Shown: positions 55,978 through 64,000 of the stretch, one piece after another
Position numbering within the stretch: the first letter of the stretch is position 1
Layout: each line of letters opens with the position of its first letter
Assembly (NCBI RefSeq): GCF_044904705.1
Contig: NZ_JADIKL010000004.1
Span: forward strand, 186,001 to 250,000
Direction: 5' to 3'
DNA length: 64,000 nucleotides
Origin: Rhodanobacter_A agri
GTDB taxonomy: Bacteria > Pseudomonadota > Gammaproteobacteria > Xanthomonadales > Rhodanobacteraceae
Notes under the pieces: model-generated
What the model was told of the DNA's origin: nothing
Databases searched by the model: none
The model's input: the letters and a program-made list of their open reading frames with translations, nothing else
Program-made: the position numbers and the translations under genes

Positions 55978-57330
55978 TCAGCTGCAGGCGGCGCCCCGGG
56001 CATCGACGCCTCCGGCAGTGCAGGTCTGGTTGCCGCCGGCTTGCTTGGCCCGGTACATGGCGTGGTCTGCGGCCTTGGCCAGCTGTTCGTCATTCTCGCC
56101 ATCTGTGGGATAGATGGCCACGCCGATGCTCGCCGAGATACCGATCTGCAGGTCCAGCAGATGGAAGGTCGGGCCGAATGTCGCGCGGATGCGCTCGGCG
56201 ATGTCCAGGCCGAGGCCCGGCGTCGCCAGCGTGTCGAGCAGCGCCACGAACTCGTCGCCGCCGATGCGCCCCGCGATGTCGTGTTCGCGCAGGCAGCTGC
56301 GGATGCGGTTGGCGACCTCGCAAAGCAGCAGGTCGCCGACGGGGTGGCCGTGGCGATCGTTGACCTGCTTGAATCCGTCCAGGTCGATGTAGAGCAGCGC
56401 CATGTGCGTTTTCCGCCGGCCGGCGTTTTCCAGCGCCATCTCCAGATGGCGGCGCAGCAGGTTGCGGTTGGGCAGATCGGTCAGCGGGTCGTGCAAGGCG
56501 AGGTGGTGCAGCTTCGCCTGGACCTGCTTGCGTTCGATCGCAGTGCTCACCTGGGTGGCGACGAATTGCAGCAGCTCACTGTCGGCATCGGTGTAGCCGG
56601 TGCGGCCGCGGTGCGCGACGACCAGCGCGCCGATCGTGTCGTCCTTCGATTGCAGCGGCACGCCTAGCCAGTGCGCGGCATCCGGCTCCATTGATGCATC
56701 AGGCGCGTCATGCACGACCCGGCCACCACGGATCACCTCGGCGATGCGCGTGTCGGCGACGAGGCTCGCCGCGTCCGGCGCGGGGCCGCGCCCGTAGGCC
56801 ACATAGGGAAATTCCAGGCGGTTCCCGGCGCGGTCGTGCAGGACGGCGATGAAATTCGTCGCGGGCAGGATGCCGCCGATGATCCGGTGCACTTGTTCGA
56901 ACAGTGCCGGCAGGTCTTGCGCGGCATGCGCCGCCTCGGCGACCGCGTGCAGCGCCAGCCGCATCGATTCGCCGCGCTTGAGCGCGGTGATGTCGCGGGC
57001 GACGGCGATCCTCACCCGGTCGGCTTCGGACCAGCGCGCTGACCACATGATGTGCACGACGGTGCCGTCCTTGCGCACGTAGCGGTTCTGGAAGTTGGAT
57101 TCGGGCCTGCCGTCCATGATCGCCGCGGCGGTGCGCAACGTGACATCGCGATCATCCGGATGCACGAGGTCGATCATCCGCTTGCCGATCACTTCCGCGG
57201 GGGTGTAGCCGAAGATGCGCTCGAACGCGGCACTGACGAATACGTAGCGTCCCTCGGCGTCGACGACGCAGATGGCGTCCAGCAAGAGATCCAGGATCTT
57301 GCCCAACGGAGTGATTGCAGTTGTTTCCAT
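55978..57330 (-). CDS. PAS-GAF-GGDEF diguanylate cyclase
   Basis: The 450-residue cytoplasmic product has a PAS domain (residues about 10-120, with ICVVDAEGRYVFVSAAFERIFGYTPAEVIGKRM), a GAF domain (about 145-280) and a GGDEF domain (about 290-445). The active site is RIGGDEFVALL and the inhibitory RxxD site is present as REHD five residues before it, so both product synthesis and feedback by cyclic di-GMP are expected. No EAL domain is present. The signal read by PAS or GAF cannot be told; neither contains an obvious haem or flavin motif. Confidence 0.92.
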   Translation of the reverse strand: METTAITPLGKILDLLLDAICVVDAEGRYVFVSAAFERIFGYTPAEVIGKRMIDLVHPDDRDVTLRTAAAIMDGRPESNFQNRYVRKDGTVVHIMWSARWSEADRVRIAVARDITALKRGESMRLALHAVAEAAHAAQDLPALFEQVHRIIGGILPATNFIAVLHDRAGNRLEFPYVAYGRGPAPDAASLVADTRIAEVIRGGRVVHDAPDASMEPDAAHWLGVPLQSKDDTIGALVVAHRGRTGYTDADSELLQFVATQVSTAIERKQVQAKLHHLALHDPLTDLPNRNLLRRHLEMALENAGRRKTHMALLYIDLDGFKQVNDRHGHPVGDLLLCEVANRIRSCLREHDIAGRIGGDEFVALLDTLATPGLGLDIAERIRATFGPTFHLLDLQIGISASIGVAIYPTDGENDEQLAKAADHAMYRAKQAGGNQTCTAGGVDARGAACS

Positions 57331-57514
57331 CGAGTTCCGGTGAGTCGCCGTGTTCGTGCCGGTTCGGCATGCACGACTTGTGCCACGGCATGCCGGGCGA
57401 TTCCGCCCTCACGGCCCTGCGCTCTGCCATCCACTCCCGGCCGGGCCGTATCGGCGGCAAGCGTCCTGCTGCTGCCGCCGGTCTGGCATCCTGCCCCACG
57501 TGGCAGGCGCCGTA

Positions 57515-57544
57515 GCGGGATGCGTTCTGGCTGGCGCATCCCGC
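57515..57544. other. Ten-base hairpin between GGDEF and phaB genes
   Basis: GCGGGATGCG pairs perfectly with CGCATCCCGC across a ten-base loop. It lies 12 bp after the phaB stop codon, and so could be a terminator of phaB on the minus strand, but no T-run follows. A second, shorter stem CTGCC/GGCAG is at 57491-57506. Confidence 0.55.
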
Positions 57545-57555
57545 AAATGCAGCGC

Positions 57556-58296
57556 TTACCAACCCATGTAGTGCCCGCCGTTGATGGCGAGGTTGGCGCC
57601 GGTGATCCAGGCGGCATCGTCGGTGGTGAAGAAGGCCACGGCGTGGGCGATTTCCTCCGGCTTGCCCAGCCGGCCGACCGGAATCTGCGCCACGATCTTC
57701 TCGCGAACCTCTTCGGGTACGGCCATCACCATGTCGGTGCCCACGTAGCCGGGCGAGACGGTGTTGACGGTGATGCCGAAGCGGGCGTTTTCCTGCGCCA
57801 GCGAGATCGTGAAACCGTGCATGCCGGCCTTGGCGGCGGCGTAGTTGGCCTGGCCGTACTGCCCCTTCTGGCCGTTGATCGAGCTGATCTGCACGATCCG
57901 GCCCCACTTGCGCGAGCGCATGCCCTCGATCACCGGGCGGGTGACGTTGAAGCAGGCGTTGAGGTTGGTGTTCACCACGTCCGTCCACTGCTGGTAGCTC
58001 ATCTTGTGGAAGGTGGTGTCGCGGGTGATGCCGGCGTTGTTGACGAGGATGTCCACCGGCCCGCTGTTGGCCTCGACCGCCTGGATCATCGCCTCGCAGG
58101 AGGCGGGGTCGGAGACGTCGCCGGACACCATGCACACCTCGATGCCCTCGGCAGCCATCGCCTTGCGCCAGGCCTCGGCCTTGTCCGGATTGCGGTAGTT
58201 GGTGGCGACCCGATGCCCCTGTCCGGCCAGGTAGCGCACGATCGCGCTGCCGATACCGCCGGTACCACCCGTGACCAAAGCCGTGCGTTGCGTCAT
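57556..58296 (-). CDS. phaB: Acetoacetyl-CoA reductase PhaB
   Basis: PhaB reduces acetoacetyl-CoA to 3-hydroxybutyryl-CoA for polyhydroxybutyrate with NADPH. The 246-residue SDR product has TGGTGGIGSAIVRYLAGQG (residues about 8-26), NNAGITRDTTFHKMSYQQW near 86, the catalytic SSINGQKGQYGQANYAAAKAG (S, Y, K triad near 138-156) and SPGYVGTDMVMAV. The TTFHKMSYQQW stretch and tail NGGHYMGW match PhaB more than FabG. The start at 58296 is the first ATG with normal SDR length. Other pha genes are not in the window. Confidence 0.9.
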   Translation of the reverse strand: MTQRTALVTGGTGGIGSAIVRYLAGQGHRVATNYRNPDKAEAWRKAMAAEGIEVCMVSGDVSDPASCEAMIQAVEANSGPVDILVNNAGITRDTTFHKMSYQQWTDVVNTNLNACFNVTRPVIEGMRSRKWGRIVQISSINGQKGQYGQANYAAAKAGMHGFTISLAQENARFGITVNTVSPGYVGTDMVMAVPEEVREKIVAQIPVGRLGKPEEIAHAVAFFTTDDAAWITGANLAINGGHYMGW

Positions 58297-58379
58297 GTCC
58301 AGTCTCCTTGGGGTCGCTGCAGGGCACAACGTGCGACGGTCGGCGACCGGCGTTTGCCCATTGAGGGATTTATAACCGC

Positions 58380-59246
58380 TCAGCCGTTAAAGCAACCACC
58401 ATGGCGCGGTAGGCGCGACGGATCGAAGCCGAGCGCGGCCGCGGCCAGCAGGGCCGGCGCATCGACGGCACCCGCCGGCACCGGCTGGCCAAGGAAGGCC
58501 AGGGCGCGCCGCAGCGCCGGCAGGGGATCGGCCGGATCGACGGGCCAGGCCTGCTCCGACTTGGAGAGTTTGCGCCCGGTCGCATCCAGCACCAGCGGCA
58601 AGTGCAGGTAGCGCGGTGTGGGCAGGTCCAGCAGGCGCTGCAGCCAGATCTGCCGCGGTGTGGAATCGAGCAGGTCGCAGCCGCGCACCACTTCGGTGAC
58701 GCCTTGGCAGGCGTCGTCCACCACGCAGGCCAATTGGTAGGAGTACAGGCCTTCGACCCGGCGTATCACGAAATCGCCCGCGCTCTCGCGCAGGTTCTGC
58801 TGCTGTGGCCCCTGCAAGGTGTCGTCGAAGGCGATCTCGGTATCTGGCGCACGCAGCCGCCATGCCGGCTCGCGTTGCGGGTCGGGCGGCGCCACGCAGC
58901 AGCCGTCGCGATGCAAGCCGGCACCGGCGGCCAGGTCGCTGCGGCTGCACCAGCAGGGGAACACCGCGCCGGCCTCGCGCAGCCGCTCGAACGCGGCATC
59001 GTAGGCGGCAAGGCGTTGCGACTGGAACAGTACCGGTTCGTCAGCGACGAAGCCGAGCGCCGGCAAGGCGTCGAGGATGGCGGCGGCCGAGCCGGGCACC
59101 TCGCGCGGCGGATCGATGTCCTCCATGCGCAACAGCCAGCGCCCACCTGCATGACGGGCACGCAGCCAGCTGCCGAGCGCGGCGACCAGCGAGCCGAAAT
59201 GCAGCTGGCCGGTAGGCGAGGGGGCGAAGCGTCCGCGATAGTCCAT
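58380..59246 (-). CDS. gluQRS: Glutamyl-Q tRNA(Asp) synthetase
   Basis: GluQRS charges glutamate onto the queuosine of tRNA(Asp). The 288-residue product looks like the catalytic half of GluRS without an anticodon domain. HIGH-like motif SPTGQLHFGSLVAALG is at residues 10-25, RMEDIDPPRE near 40, the zinc-site-like CWCSRSDLAAGAG with CC about 20 residues later, and KMSKS-type GRKLSKSEQAW near 235. The ATG at 59246 is chosen because RFAPSPTG follows immediately. It diverges from htpX across 126 bp. Confidence 0.93.
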   Translation of the reverse strand: MDYRGRFAPSPTGQLHFGSLVAALGSWLRARHAGGRWLLRMEDIDPPREVPGSAAAILDALPALGFVADEPVLFQSQRLAAYDAAFERLREAGAVFPCWCSRSDLAAGAGLHRDGCCVAPPDPQREPAWRLRAPDTEIAFDDTLQGPQQQNLRESAGDFVIRRVEGLYSYQLACVVDDACQGVTEVVRGCDLLDSTPRQIWLQRLLDLPTPRYLHLPLVLDATGRKLSKSEQAWPVDPADPLPALRRALAFLGQPVPAGAVDAPALLAAAALGFDPSRLPRHGGCFNG

Positions 59247-59372
59247 CCGGTGCAGTCTGCCTGCCGGGAGAGCGGCTGGCGAGTGGGCCGGATGCTTGAA
59301 AGCGGGCGTCTTTGCCCCCACCACCATCGCGTTCGTCCAACCTTTCACGTGACTGCCGCCAAAGAGACAGCC

Positions 59373-60275
59373 ATGCGCCGTATCGCTTTATTTCTCGGTA
59401 CCAATATCGCCGTCCTGTTCCTGCTGAGCATCGTCTGCCACCTGCTCGGGGTGGACCAGATGCAGGCCGCCCGGGGTTTCGGCGGCAGTACCGGCCTGCT
59501 GATCTATGCCGCGGTGTTCGGCATGGGCGGCGCCTTCATCTCGCTGGCCATGTCCAAGTGGATGGCCAAGATGACGACCGGGGCGCGGGTGATCGAGCAG
59601 CCGGCCAATGAGGCCGAGCGCTGGCTGGTGGAAACCGTGCGTCGCCACGCGCAGAACGCCGGCATCGGCATGCCCGAGGTGGCGATCTACGACGCGCCGG
59701 AGATGAACGCCTTCGCCACCGGCATGACCAGGAACAGCTCGCTGGTGGCGGTGAGCAGCGGTCTGCTGCAGCAGATGGACCGCGAACAGGTCGCCGCCGT
59801 GCTCGGCCACGAGATCGGCCACGTCGCCAATGGCGACATGGTGACCATGACGCTGATCCAGGGCGTGCTCAATACCTTGGTGATCCTCGCCGCGCGCATC
59901 GTGGGGCGGCTGGTGGACAGCTGGCTGTCCGGCGGCCGCGACGGCGACCGCGGCGGCAGCGGCATCGGCTACTTCGTCACCGTGATGGTGTTGCAGCTGG
60001 TGTTCGGCCTGTTCGCCTCGATGATCGTGATGGCGTTCTCGCGCTGGCGCGAATTCCGCGCCGACGCCGCCGGCGCGCACCTGGCCGGCCGCGGCGCAAT
60101 GATCTCCGCGCTGCAGCGGCTCAAGGGCGACCACGGCGAGAACACCTTGCCGAAGACGCTGGCCGCGTTCGGCATCTCCGGGCCGCTGGCCGAGGGCTTC
60201 CAGCGCCTGTTCATGAGCCATCCGCCGCTGGACGAGCGCATCGCCGCGCTGCAGAACGCCTCGGCACACGCCTGA
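59373..60275 (+). CDS. htpX: Membrane metalloprotease HtpX
   Basis: HtpX is an inner-membrane zinc protease for quality control of membrane proteins. The 300-residue product has two membrane segments at residues 5-25 and 40-62. The zinc site HEIGH is at 146-150 and the third ligand in SRWREFRADAAGAHLAG near 225. Two more hydrophobic segments lie between them (150-205). The ATG at 59373 gives a normal length. It reads toward htpG, after a 147-bp gap that holds a repeat. Confidence 0.94.
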   Translation: MRRIALFLGTNIAVLFLLSIVCHLLGVDQMQAARGFGGSTGLLIYAAVFGMGGAFISLAMSKWMAKMTTGARVIEQPANEAERWLVETVRRHAQNAGIGMPEVAIYDAPEMNAFATGMTRNSSLVAVSSGLLQQMDREQVAAVLGHEIGHVANGDMVTMTLIQGVLNTLVILAARIVGRLVDSWLSGGRDGDRGGSGIGYFVTVMVLQLVFGLFASMIVMAFSRWREFRADAAGAHLAGRGAMISALQRLKGDHGENTLPKTLAAFGISGPLAEGFQRLFMSHPPLDERIAALQNASAHA

Positions 60276-60337
60276 TACGTTGAGACTCCTTTCCGCTGAG
60301 AGGATGAGAGGCCGGTTTGTGCGCAAGCTTGCGCTTC

Positions 60338-60390
60338 ACCCGAACCCTCACCCGCCCTGCCGGGCACCCTCTCCCGCAGGGAGAGGGGAT
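60338..60390. repeat. GC-rich hairpin repeat before htpG
   Basis: The segment CCCTCACCCGCCCTGCCGGGC is followed by CCCTCTCCC, GCA and GGGAGAGGG, a perfect nine-base stem (60367-60387). Similar CCCTCACCC...CTCTCCC...GGGAGAGGG elements are scattered between genes in Pseudomonas and Xanthomonas relatives. It lies 33 bp before the htpG start, and may act as a terminator of htpX or a roadblock in the htpG leader. No sigma-32 promoter was recognised. Confidence 0.65.
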
Positions 60391-60422
60391 AATCCCTTCG
60401 TTACTTTGGAAATCCTGCCGCA

Positions 60423-62288
60423 ATGACTACCGAAACCCGCAAGTTCGAAGCCGAAGTCGCCCAGGTGCTGCACCTGGTCACCCACTCGCTGTACTCGCAC
60501 AAGGAAATCTTCCTGCGCGAGCTGATTTCCAACGCTTCCGATGCCTGCGACAAGCTGCGCTTCGAGGCGATCGGCAAACCCGGGCTCCTGGACGGTGACA
60601 GCGAGCTGCACATCGACGTGAGCTGGGACGAGACCGCGCGCACCATCACCGTGCGCGACAACGGCATTGGCATGACGCGCGACGAGGTGGTGGCGAACAT
60701 CGGCACCATCGCCAGTTCGGGCACGCGGCGCTTCCTGGAAGCGATGAGCGGCGAACAGAAGGCCGATGCGCGCCTGATCGGCCAGTTCGGCGTGGGCTTC
60801 TACTCTTCCTTCGTGGTGGCCGACAAGGTCACCGTACTGACCCGTCGCGCCGATGCGCCGGTGGGCGAGGGTGTGAAGTGGGAAAGCGACGGCAAGGGCG
60901 AGTACGCGCTGGAGCAGGTCGAGCTGGCCGGGCGCGGCACGTCGGTGACCCTGCATCTGAAAGCCGACGAGGACGAATTCCTCAAGGCGTGGCAGCTGAA
61001 GTCGTTGATCCGCAAGTACTCCGACCACGTCGCCTTCCCGATCCGCATGCCAAAGGAAGAGGACGGCAAGCCCACCGCCGAATGGGAAACCGTCAACGAC
61101 GCTTCCGCGCTGTGGACCAAGCCGAAGTCCGAGATTTCCGACGAGGATTACCAGAGCTTCTACAAGTCGCTGGGTCACGACTTCAACGATGCGCTGGCCT
61201 GGACGCACAACCGCGTCGAAGGCAGCCAGAGCTTCACCACGCTGCTCTACATCCCCGCGCAGCCGCCGTTCGACCTGATGATGGGTGGGCGCGACGAGCG
61301 CAAGGGTCTCAAGCTCTACATCAAGCGCGTCTTCATCATGGACGCGGCCGAGGAGCTGCTGCCGAACTACCTGCGCTTCGTGCGCGGCGTGGTCGATGCC
61401 GACGATCTGCCGCTCAATGTGAGCCGCGAGATCCTGCAGCACAACCGCCAGCTTGAGCGCATCAAAGCCGCCTGCGTGAAGCGCGTGCTGGACCTGATCG
61501 AGAAGCTGGCCAAGGACGAGCCGGAGAAGTTCGCCATCTTCTGCAAGGCCTTCGGCAACACGCTGAAGGAAGGCATCAGCGAGGATGCGACGAACCGCGA
61601 GCGCATCGCCAAGTTGCTGCGCTTCGCTTCAACCAAGGGCGAAGGTGCGCAGCAGACGGTGTCGCTGGACGACTACATCGGTCGCATGGCGGTGGGCCAG
61701 GACGCGATCTGGTTCATCACCGCCGACAGCTACGCCGCCGCCGCCGGCAGCCCGCAGCTGGAGGCGTTCCGCGCCAAGGGCATCGAAGTGCTCCTGATGT
61801 TCGATCGCATCGACGAGTGGATGGTCGGCTATCTCGGCGAATACGAAGGCAAGAAGCTGCGCAACGTGGCCAAGGGCGAACTGCCGCTGGACGAAGCCGA
61901 GAAGAAGCAGCAGGAAGAAACGGCGAAAGAGGCCGAACCGCTGCTCAAGAAGCTCAAGGAACTGCTTGGCGATCGCGTGGGCGACGTGAAGGTGTCGGCC
62001 CGCCTCACCGATTCACCCTCCTGCCTCGCGCTCAACGACTACGACATGGCGCCGCACCTCGCACGCCTGCTGCGCGAGGCTGGCCAGGACCTGCCCGAAA
62101 GCAAGCCCACGCTGGAGATCAACCCGCAGCACGCCCTGCTCAAGCGGGTCGAGAGCGAAGCCGACGAAGCGAAGGCGAAGGATCTGGCTACGCTGCTGCT
62201 GGAGCAGGCCGAGATCGCCGTCGGCGCGCAGTTGCCCGATCCGGCGGCTTTCGTGCAGCGGATGAACCGGGTGCTGCTGGGGACGTAA
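60423..62288 (+). CDS. htpG: Hsp90 chaperone HtpG
   Basis: HtpG is the bacterial Hsp90 and folds client proteins with ATP. The 621-residue product has the GHKL ATPase motifs: FLRELISNASDACDKLRFEA (residues 22-41), DNGIGMTRDEV near 80, GQFGVGFYSSFVVADKV near 120 and GTSVTLHL near 175. The middle-domain ATP arginine is in PLNVSREILQHNRQL near 330. Length is typical and the C-terminal dimerisation domain is complete. A terminator follows at 62332. Confidence 0.96.
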   Translation: MTTETRKFEAEVAQVLHLVTHSLYSHKEIFLRELISNASDACDKLRFEAIGKPGLLDGDSELHIDVSWDETARTITVRDNGIGMTRDEVVANIGTIASSGTRRFLEAMSGEQKADARLIGQFGVGFYSSFVVADKVTVLTRRADAPVGEGVKWESDGKGEYALEQVELAGRGTSVTLHLKADEDEFLKAWQLKSLIRKYSDHVAFPIRMPKEEDGKPTAEWETVNDASALWTKPKSEISDEDYQSFYKSLGHDFNDALAWTHNRVEGSQSFTTLLYIPAQPPFDLMMGGRDERKGLKLYIKRVFIMDAAEELLPNYLRFVRGVVDADDLPLNVSREILQHNRQLERIKAACVKRVLDLIEKLAKDEPEKFAIFCKAFGNTLKEGISEDATNRERIAKLLRFASTKGEGAQQTVSLDDYIGRMAVGQDAIWFITADSYAAAAGSPQLEAFRAKGIEVLLMFDRIDEWMVGYLGEYEGKKLRNVAKGELPLDEAEKKQQEETAKEAEPLLKKLKELLGDRVGDVKVSARLTDSPSCLALNDYDMAPHLARLLREAGQDLPESKPTLEINPQHALLKRVESEADEAKAKDLATLLLEQAEIAVGAQLPDPAAFVQRMNRVLLGT

Positions 62289-62331
62289 GCGCGCAACCCT
62301 GCGGGCGCATTCTCCGCCGCAACCCCGAAAA

Positions 62332-62361
62332 AAAGACCAGCCGCATGCGGCTGGTCTTTTT
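62332..62361. terminator. Terminator of htpG (also faces the convergent gene)
   Basis: AAAGACCAGCCGCA and TGCGGCTGGTCTTT form a perfect 28-bp palindrome, with T-runs on the plus strand and A-runs on the other side. It can serve htpG and the convergent hypothetical gene that ends at 62376. Confidence 0.9.
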
Positions 62362-62375
62362 CATGCTGCATCGCC

Positions 62376-62963
62376 TTACCGGGTGCGCGACGGTGGAGGC
62401 GACGAAGGCGTGGAGACACTGCTGGCGGCGTTCTGCACGGCCGGCGTCGTCGCAGGCACAGGCTGGCTGAAGCTGCCCTTGTAGGCCGGCCGATAGCCGT
62501 CGCGGTAACGCTCCATGGGTACGTAGTTGCGCCTGTTGTTGAAGCGCATGTCCTGGCTGGCCAGCGCCAGCCGATCGCCGGTGAGGTGCACCCAGTACCA
62601 GTTGCCCGGCGGCACCGGCCGGGTCGAAACGTAGGTGAAATGAGCGGCGTAATCGCCCGTGCCGTTCGGTTCGGCCAGCAGCGCCACGTTCATCACGAAC
62701 TGGCTGGATACCGGCTTGCCGTGCTTGTCGGTGGCGGGGGCGTGGATCATCTCGCCGAGGTTGGCATTCAGCAGGCGGGTCATCTTCGGCGAAAGCGAGT
62801 AGGCCGGCGAGACGTCGGTGACCTTGCCTTGGGCGTTCACTCGCAACAGCACCGGTTCGTACCTGTGGGGGAATTGGTTGAGCGACATGGAGTCGTCGGC
62901 AACGGCGCTCGTACCGCCCAGCAATCCAACAATCATGATGGAGGAAACCAGCAGCGATCGCAT
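62376..62963 (-). CDS. Secreted protein of unknown function
   Basis: The 195-residue product has a signal peptide (MRSLLVSSIMIVGLLGGTSAVA) and a single domain of about 130 residues. VTDVSPAYSLSPKMTRLLNANLGEMIHAP resembles TonB-type C-terminal or periplasmic proteins that carry an Asp-Val-x-Pro start and a -RVLLNA loop. A low-complexity tail follows, rich in Pro, Ser, Ala (PVPATTPAVQNAASSVSTPSSPPPSRTR). Fragments such as YVSTRPVPPGNWYWVHLTGDRLAL give no family. It could be an unusual TonB-like or envelope protein; confidence in that is low. It converges on htpG. Confidence 0.65.
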   Translation of the reverse strand: MRSLLVSSIMIVGLLGGTSAVADDSMSLNQFPHRYEPVLLRVNAQGKVTDVSPAYSLSPKMTRLLNANLGEMIHAPATDKHGKPVSSQFVMNVALLAEPNGTGDYAAHFTYVSTRPVPPGNWYWVHLTGDRLALASQDMRFNNRRNYVPMERYRDGYRPAYKGSFSQPVPATTPAVQNAASSVSTPSSPPPSRTR

Positions 62964-63060
62964 GTCCGTCTCCCTGTGACAGTGGGGCATTTCCCTGCTT
63001 ACTCCGGGCGATTTGCCGCGTCAAGAGGCGGAGAAACCTCCGGTTTCACTGCAGTTTCGG

Positions 63061-63363
63061 TCAGCTCGCCGGGCTCTTCCGGCGCCGCGGTTTCTGCTCC
63101 GCCGCCGCCAACAATTGCTGCAGGTAGGCGATGCCTTCCTCCTCCGGAAAGAACGCCACCACGTCGGCGACGCTGAGCTGGTGGCGGGCGCGCAAGGCCA
63201 GGAATTCCTCGCGGGCGCGGGCAATGCGCGCGGCCTCGGCGGCTTTCTTGCCCAGCGGCTTGGGCTTCGGTTCGGGGCTGGCCTGTTTCGGCTCGGGTTT
63301 GCTCTGGTCGAGCGCGGCAAGCTCGGTCTGGAACTGGCGGAAGTCGTAGGGCTTGGAACTCAT
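63061..63363 (-). CDS. Small charged protein of unknown function
   Basis: The 100-residue product is rich in Lys, Glu, Pro and Ala, with an N-terminal helix (YDFRQFQTELAALDQSKPEPK) and a proline-lysine linker. A second helical part of about 55 residues has ALRARHQLSVADVVAFFPEEEGIAYLQQLLAAAEQKPRRRK. The middle resembles the oligomerising part of H-NS-like proteins (ARHQLSVADV), but the DNA-binding core is absent. A role in DNA or RNA binding is only a guess. The ATG at 63363 is preceded by no strong ribosome binding site. Confidence 0.55.
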   Translation of the reverse strand: MSSKPYDFRQFQTELAALDQSKPEPKQASPEPKPKPLGKKAAEAARIARAREEFLALRARHQLSVADVVAFFPEEEGIAYLQQLLAAAEQKPRRRKSPAS

Positions 63364-63482
63364 GGCTCGGATGCGGTTCGGAGGCGGGGCCATTCTCGCA
63401 TGCCGGCAGTGCCGCGCAGCAGGCTTTCGGCTGCCGGCCGGATCGCGTCTAATGCGGCGCTGGTTCATGCGGAACGTCCGCG

Positions 63483-64000
63483 ATGAGTGCGTTGTTGCTG
63501 CTGTTCGTCTGCCTGGTGCTGGGGGTGCTGGTGCGCCGCTGGGCGCGGCCTCCGGCCGGCATCGTGCACGGATTGAACTGGTGGGTGCTCAATGTCGCGC
63601 TGCCGGCGCTGGTATTGGAGCTGATTCCGCGGATGAAGTTCGATGCCGGGCTGTGGTTTCCGGTGGCGGCGATGTGGCTGGTGTTCTTCGGCGCCTGGCT
63701 GTTGTTCGCATGGCTGGGTCCGCGGCTGGGCTGGTCGCGTGGGCGTGTCGGCGCGCTGACCCTGGTGTGCGGGCTGGGGAATACCTCGTTCATGGGTTAT
63801 CCGATGCTGCAGGCGCTGCACGGGCAGGCAGGCCTCACGCTGGCAGTGGTCGCCGACCAGCTCGGCTGCTTTCCGCTGCTGGCTTCGGCGGGCGTGGTGG
63901 TGGCCTGCCTGTACGCCGGGCGCGCGCCTGACCCGCGCCGGATCGTGTTTCGCATCGCCACGTTCCCTGCCTTCATCGCCCTGGTAGTGGGGGTGGTCGC
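63483..64000 (+). CDS. AEC family transporter (partial, cut by window end)
   Basis: The frame opens with ATG at 63483 and stays open to the end of the window, so only the first 172 residues are seen. They form about five membrane segments: ALLLLFVCLVLGVLVRR, GLNWWVLNVALPALVLELIP, WFPVAAMWLVFFGAWLLFAWLG and so on. Conserved LNWWVLNVALPALVLE and VCGLGNTSFMGYPML are typical of the auxin efflux carrier family, which in bacteria often exports malonate or other dicarboxylates. Substrate unknown. The gene starts 119 bp from a divergent small gene. Confidence 0.85.
   Translation, partial: MSALLLLFVCLVLGVLVRRWARPPAGIVHGLNWWVLNVALPALVLELIPRMKFDAGLWFPVAAMWLVFFGAWLLFAWLGPRLGWSRGRVGALTLVCGLGNTSFMGYPMLQALHGQAGLTLAVVADQLGCFPLLASAGVVVACLYAGRAPDPRRIVFRIATFPAFIALVVGVV

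Noticed and set aside
1..64000. CRISPR array, prophage or complete transposon
   Set aside because: No regularly spaced direct repeats with unique spacers, no transposase, integrase or phage structural genes were seen. The 107-bp tandem has too few units and no spacers.

Overview
The window is ordinary high-GC chromosome from a gammaproteobacterium of the Xanthomonadales, most like Rhodanobacteraceae (Rhodanobacter, Dyella or Frateuria). This rests on the ppk1-phoR-phoB block, the NAD-type isocitrate dehydrogenase, the pcnB-folK-panBCD order, phaB, and the style of the intergenic repeats. No sequence search was run. There is no phage, plasmid, CRISPR array, transposase or complete defence island. 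Nearly all genes are housekeeping, so most of what is unusual lies between genes or in small accessory patches.

Layout. 1-2.6 kb: end of a SUF iron-sulfur operon (sufC end, sufD, sufS). 3.1-5.3 kb: a small secreted protein, a PlsC-type acyltransferase and a fatty acid hydroxylase. 5.4-6.8 kb: lpxH and a periplasmic cyclophilin. 6.9-7.15 kb: a 107-bp tandem repeat. 7.1-17.1 kb: polyphosphate and phosphate-control genes (ppx, then ppk1, phoR, phoB). They are split by an accessory patch holding a membrane protein, a short ppx-like remnant, a 557-residue secreted protein and a sulfotransferase. 17.3-21.1 kb: bepA, grxC with a coupled AhpD-like gene, and isocitrate dehydrogenase. 21.2-25.7 kb: a membrane-tethered AraC regulator, a serine hydrolase, a DUF2306-like protein and an acyltransferase. 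25.7-27.2 kb: an AhpD/ECF41 sigma pair with a matching promoter. 27.2-33.7 kb: lpxO, thiD, a PIN-PhoH gene, bcp, gcvR-like, dapA with a BamC-like lipoprotein, and fdxA. 34 kb: tRNA-Glu(CTC). 34.2-38.3 kb: pcnB-folK-panB-panC-panD. 38.3-41.0 kb: a REP pair, then metNIQ. 41.1-50.4 kb: glutathione peroxidase, dacB, a MATE pump, slyD, a flavin monooxygenase, a GNAT enzyme, pldA, a repeat-rich secreted protein, an AlkX/YcaQ-like glycosylase and a lipoprotein. 50.5-51.4 kb: two cold-shock genes. 51.4-55.0 kb: alpha/beta hydrolase, OYE reductase, pirin, DUF962 protein and cytochrome c'. 55.2-64 kb: tcdA, a PAS-GAF-GGDEF protein, phaB, gluQRS, htpX, htpG, two hypotheticals and an AEC carrier cut by the window end.

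How the genes work together. Several act on the envelope: lpxH and lpxO on lipid A; plsC-like, hydroxylase, pldA and DUF962 on lipids; bepA, BamC-like and the periplasmic cyclophilin on outer-membrane assembly; dacB on peptidoglycan. A second theme is thiol and peroxide handling: grxC, two AhpD-like proteins, bcp and glutathione peroxidase. A third is phosphate and polyphosphate balance. The best leads for a second look are the ECF41 module with a near-consensus autoregulatory promoter, the two-tailed intergenic repeat family (107-bp tandem copies, a copy beside tRNA-Glu, a copy at bepA), the ppx-like remnant, the sulfotransferase/secreted-protein patch, and the palindromes between the two cold-shock genes. 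I did not find a clearly new multi-gene system.
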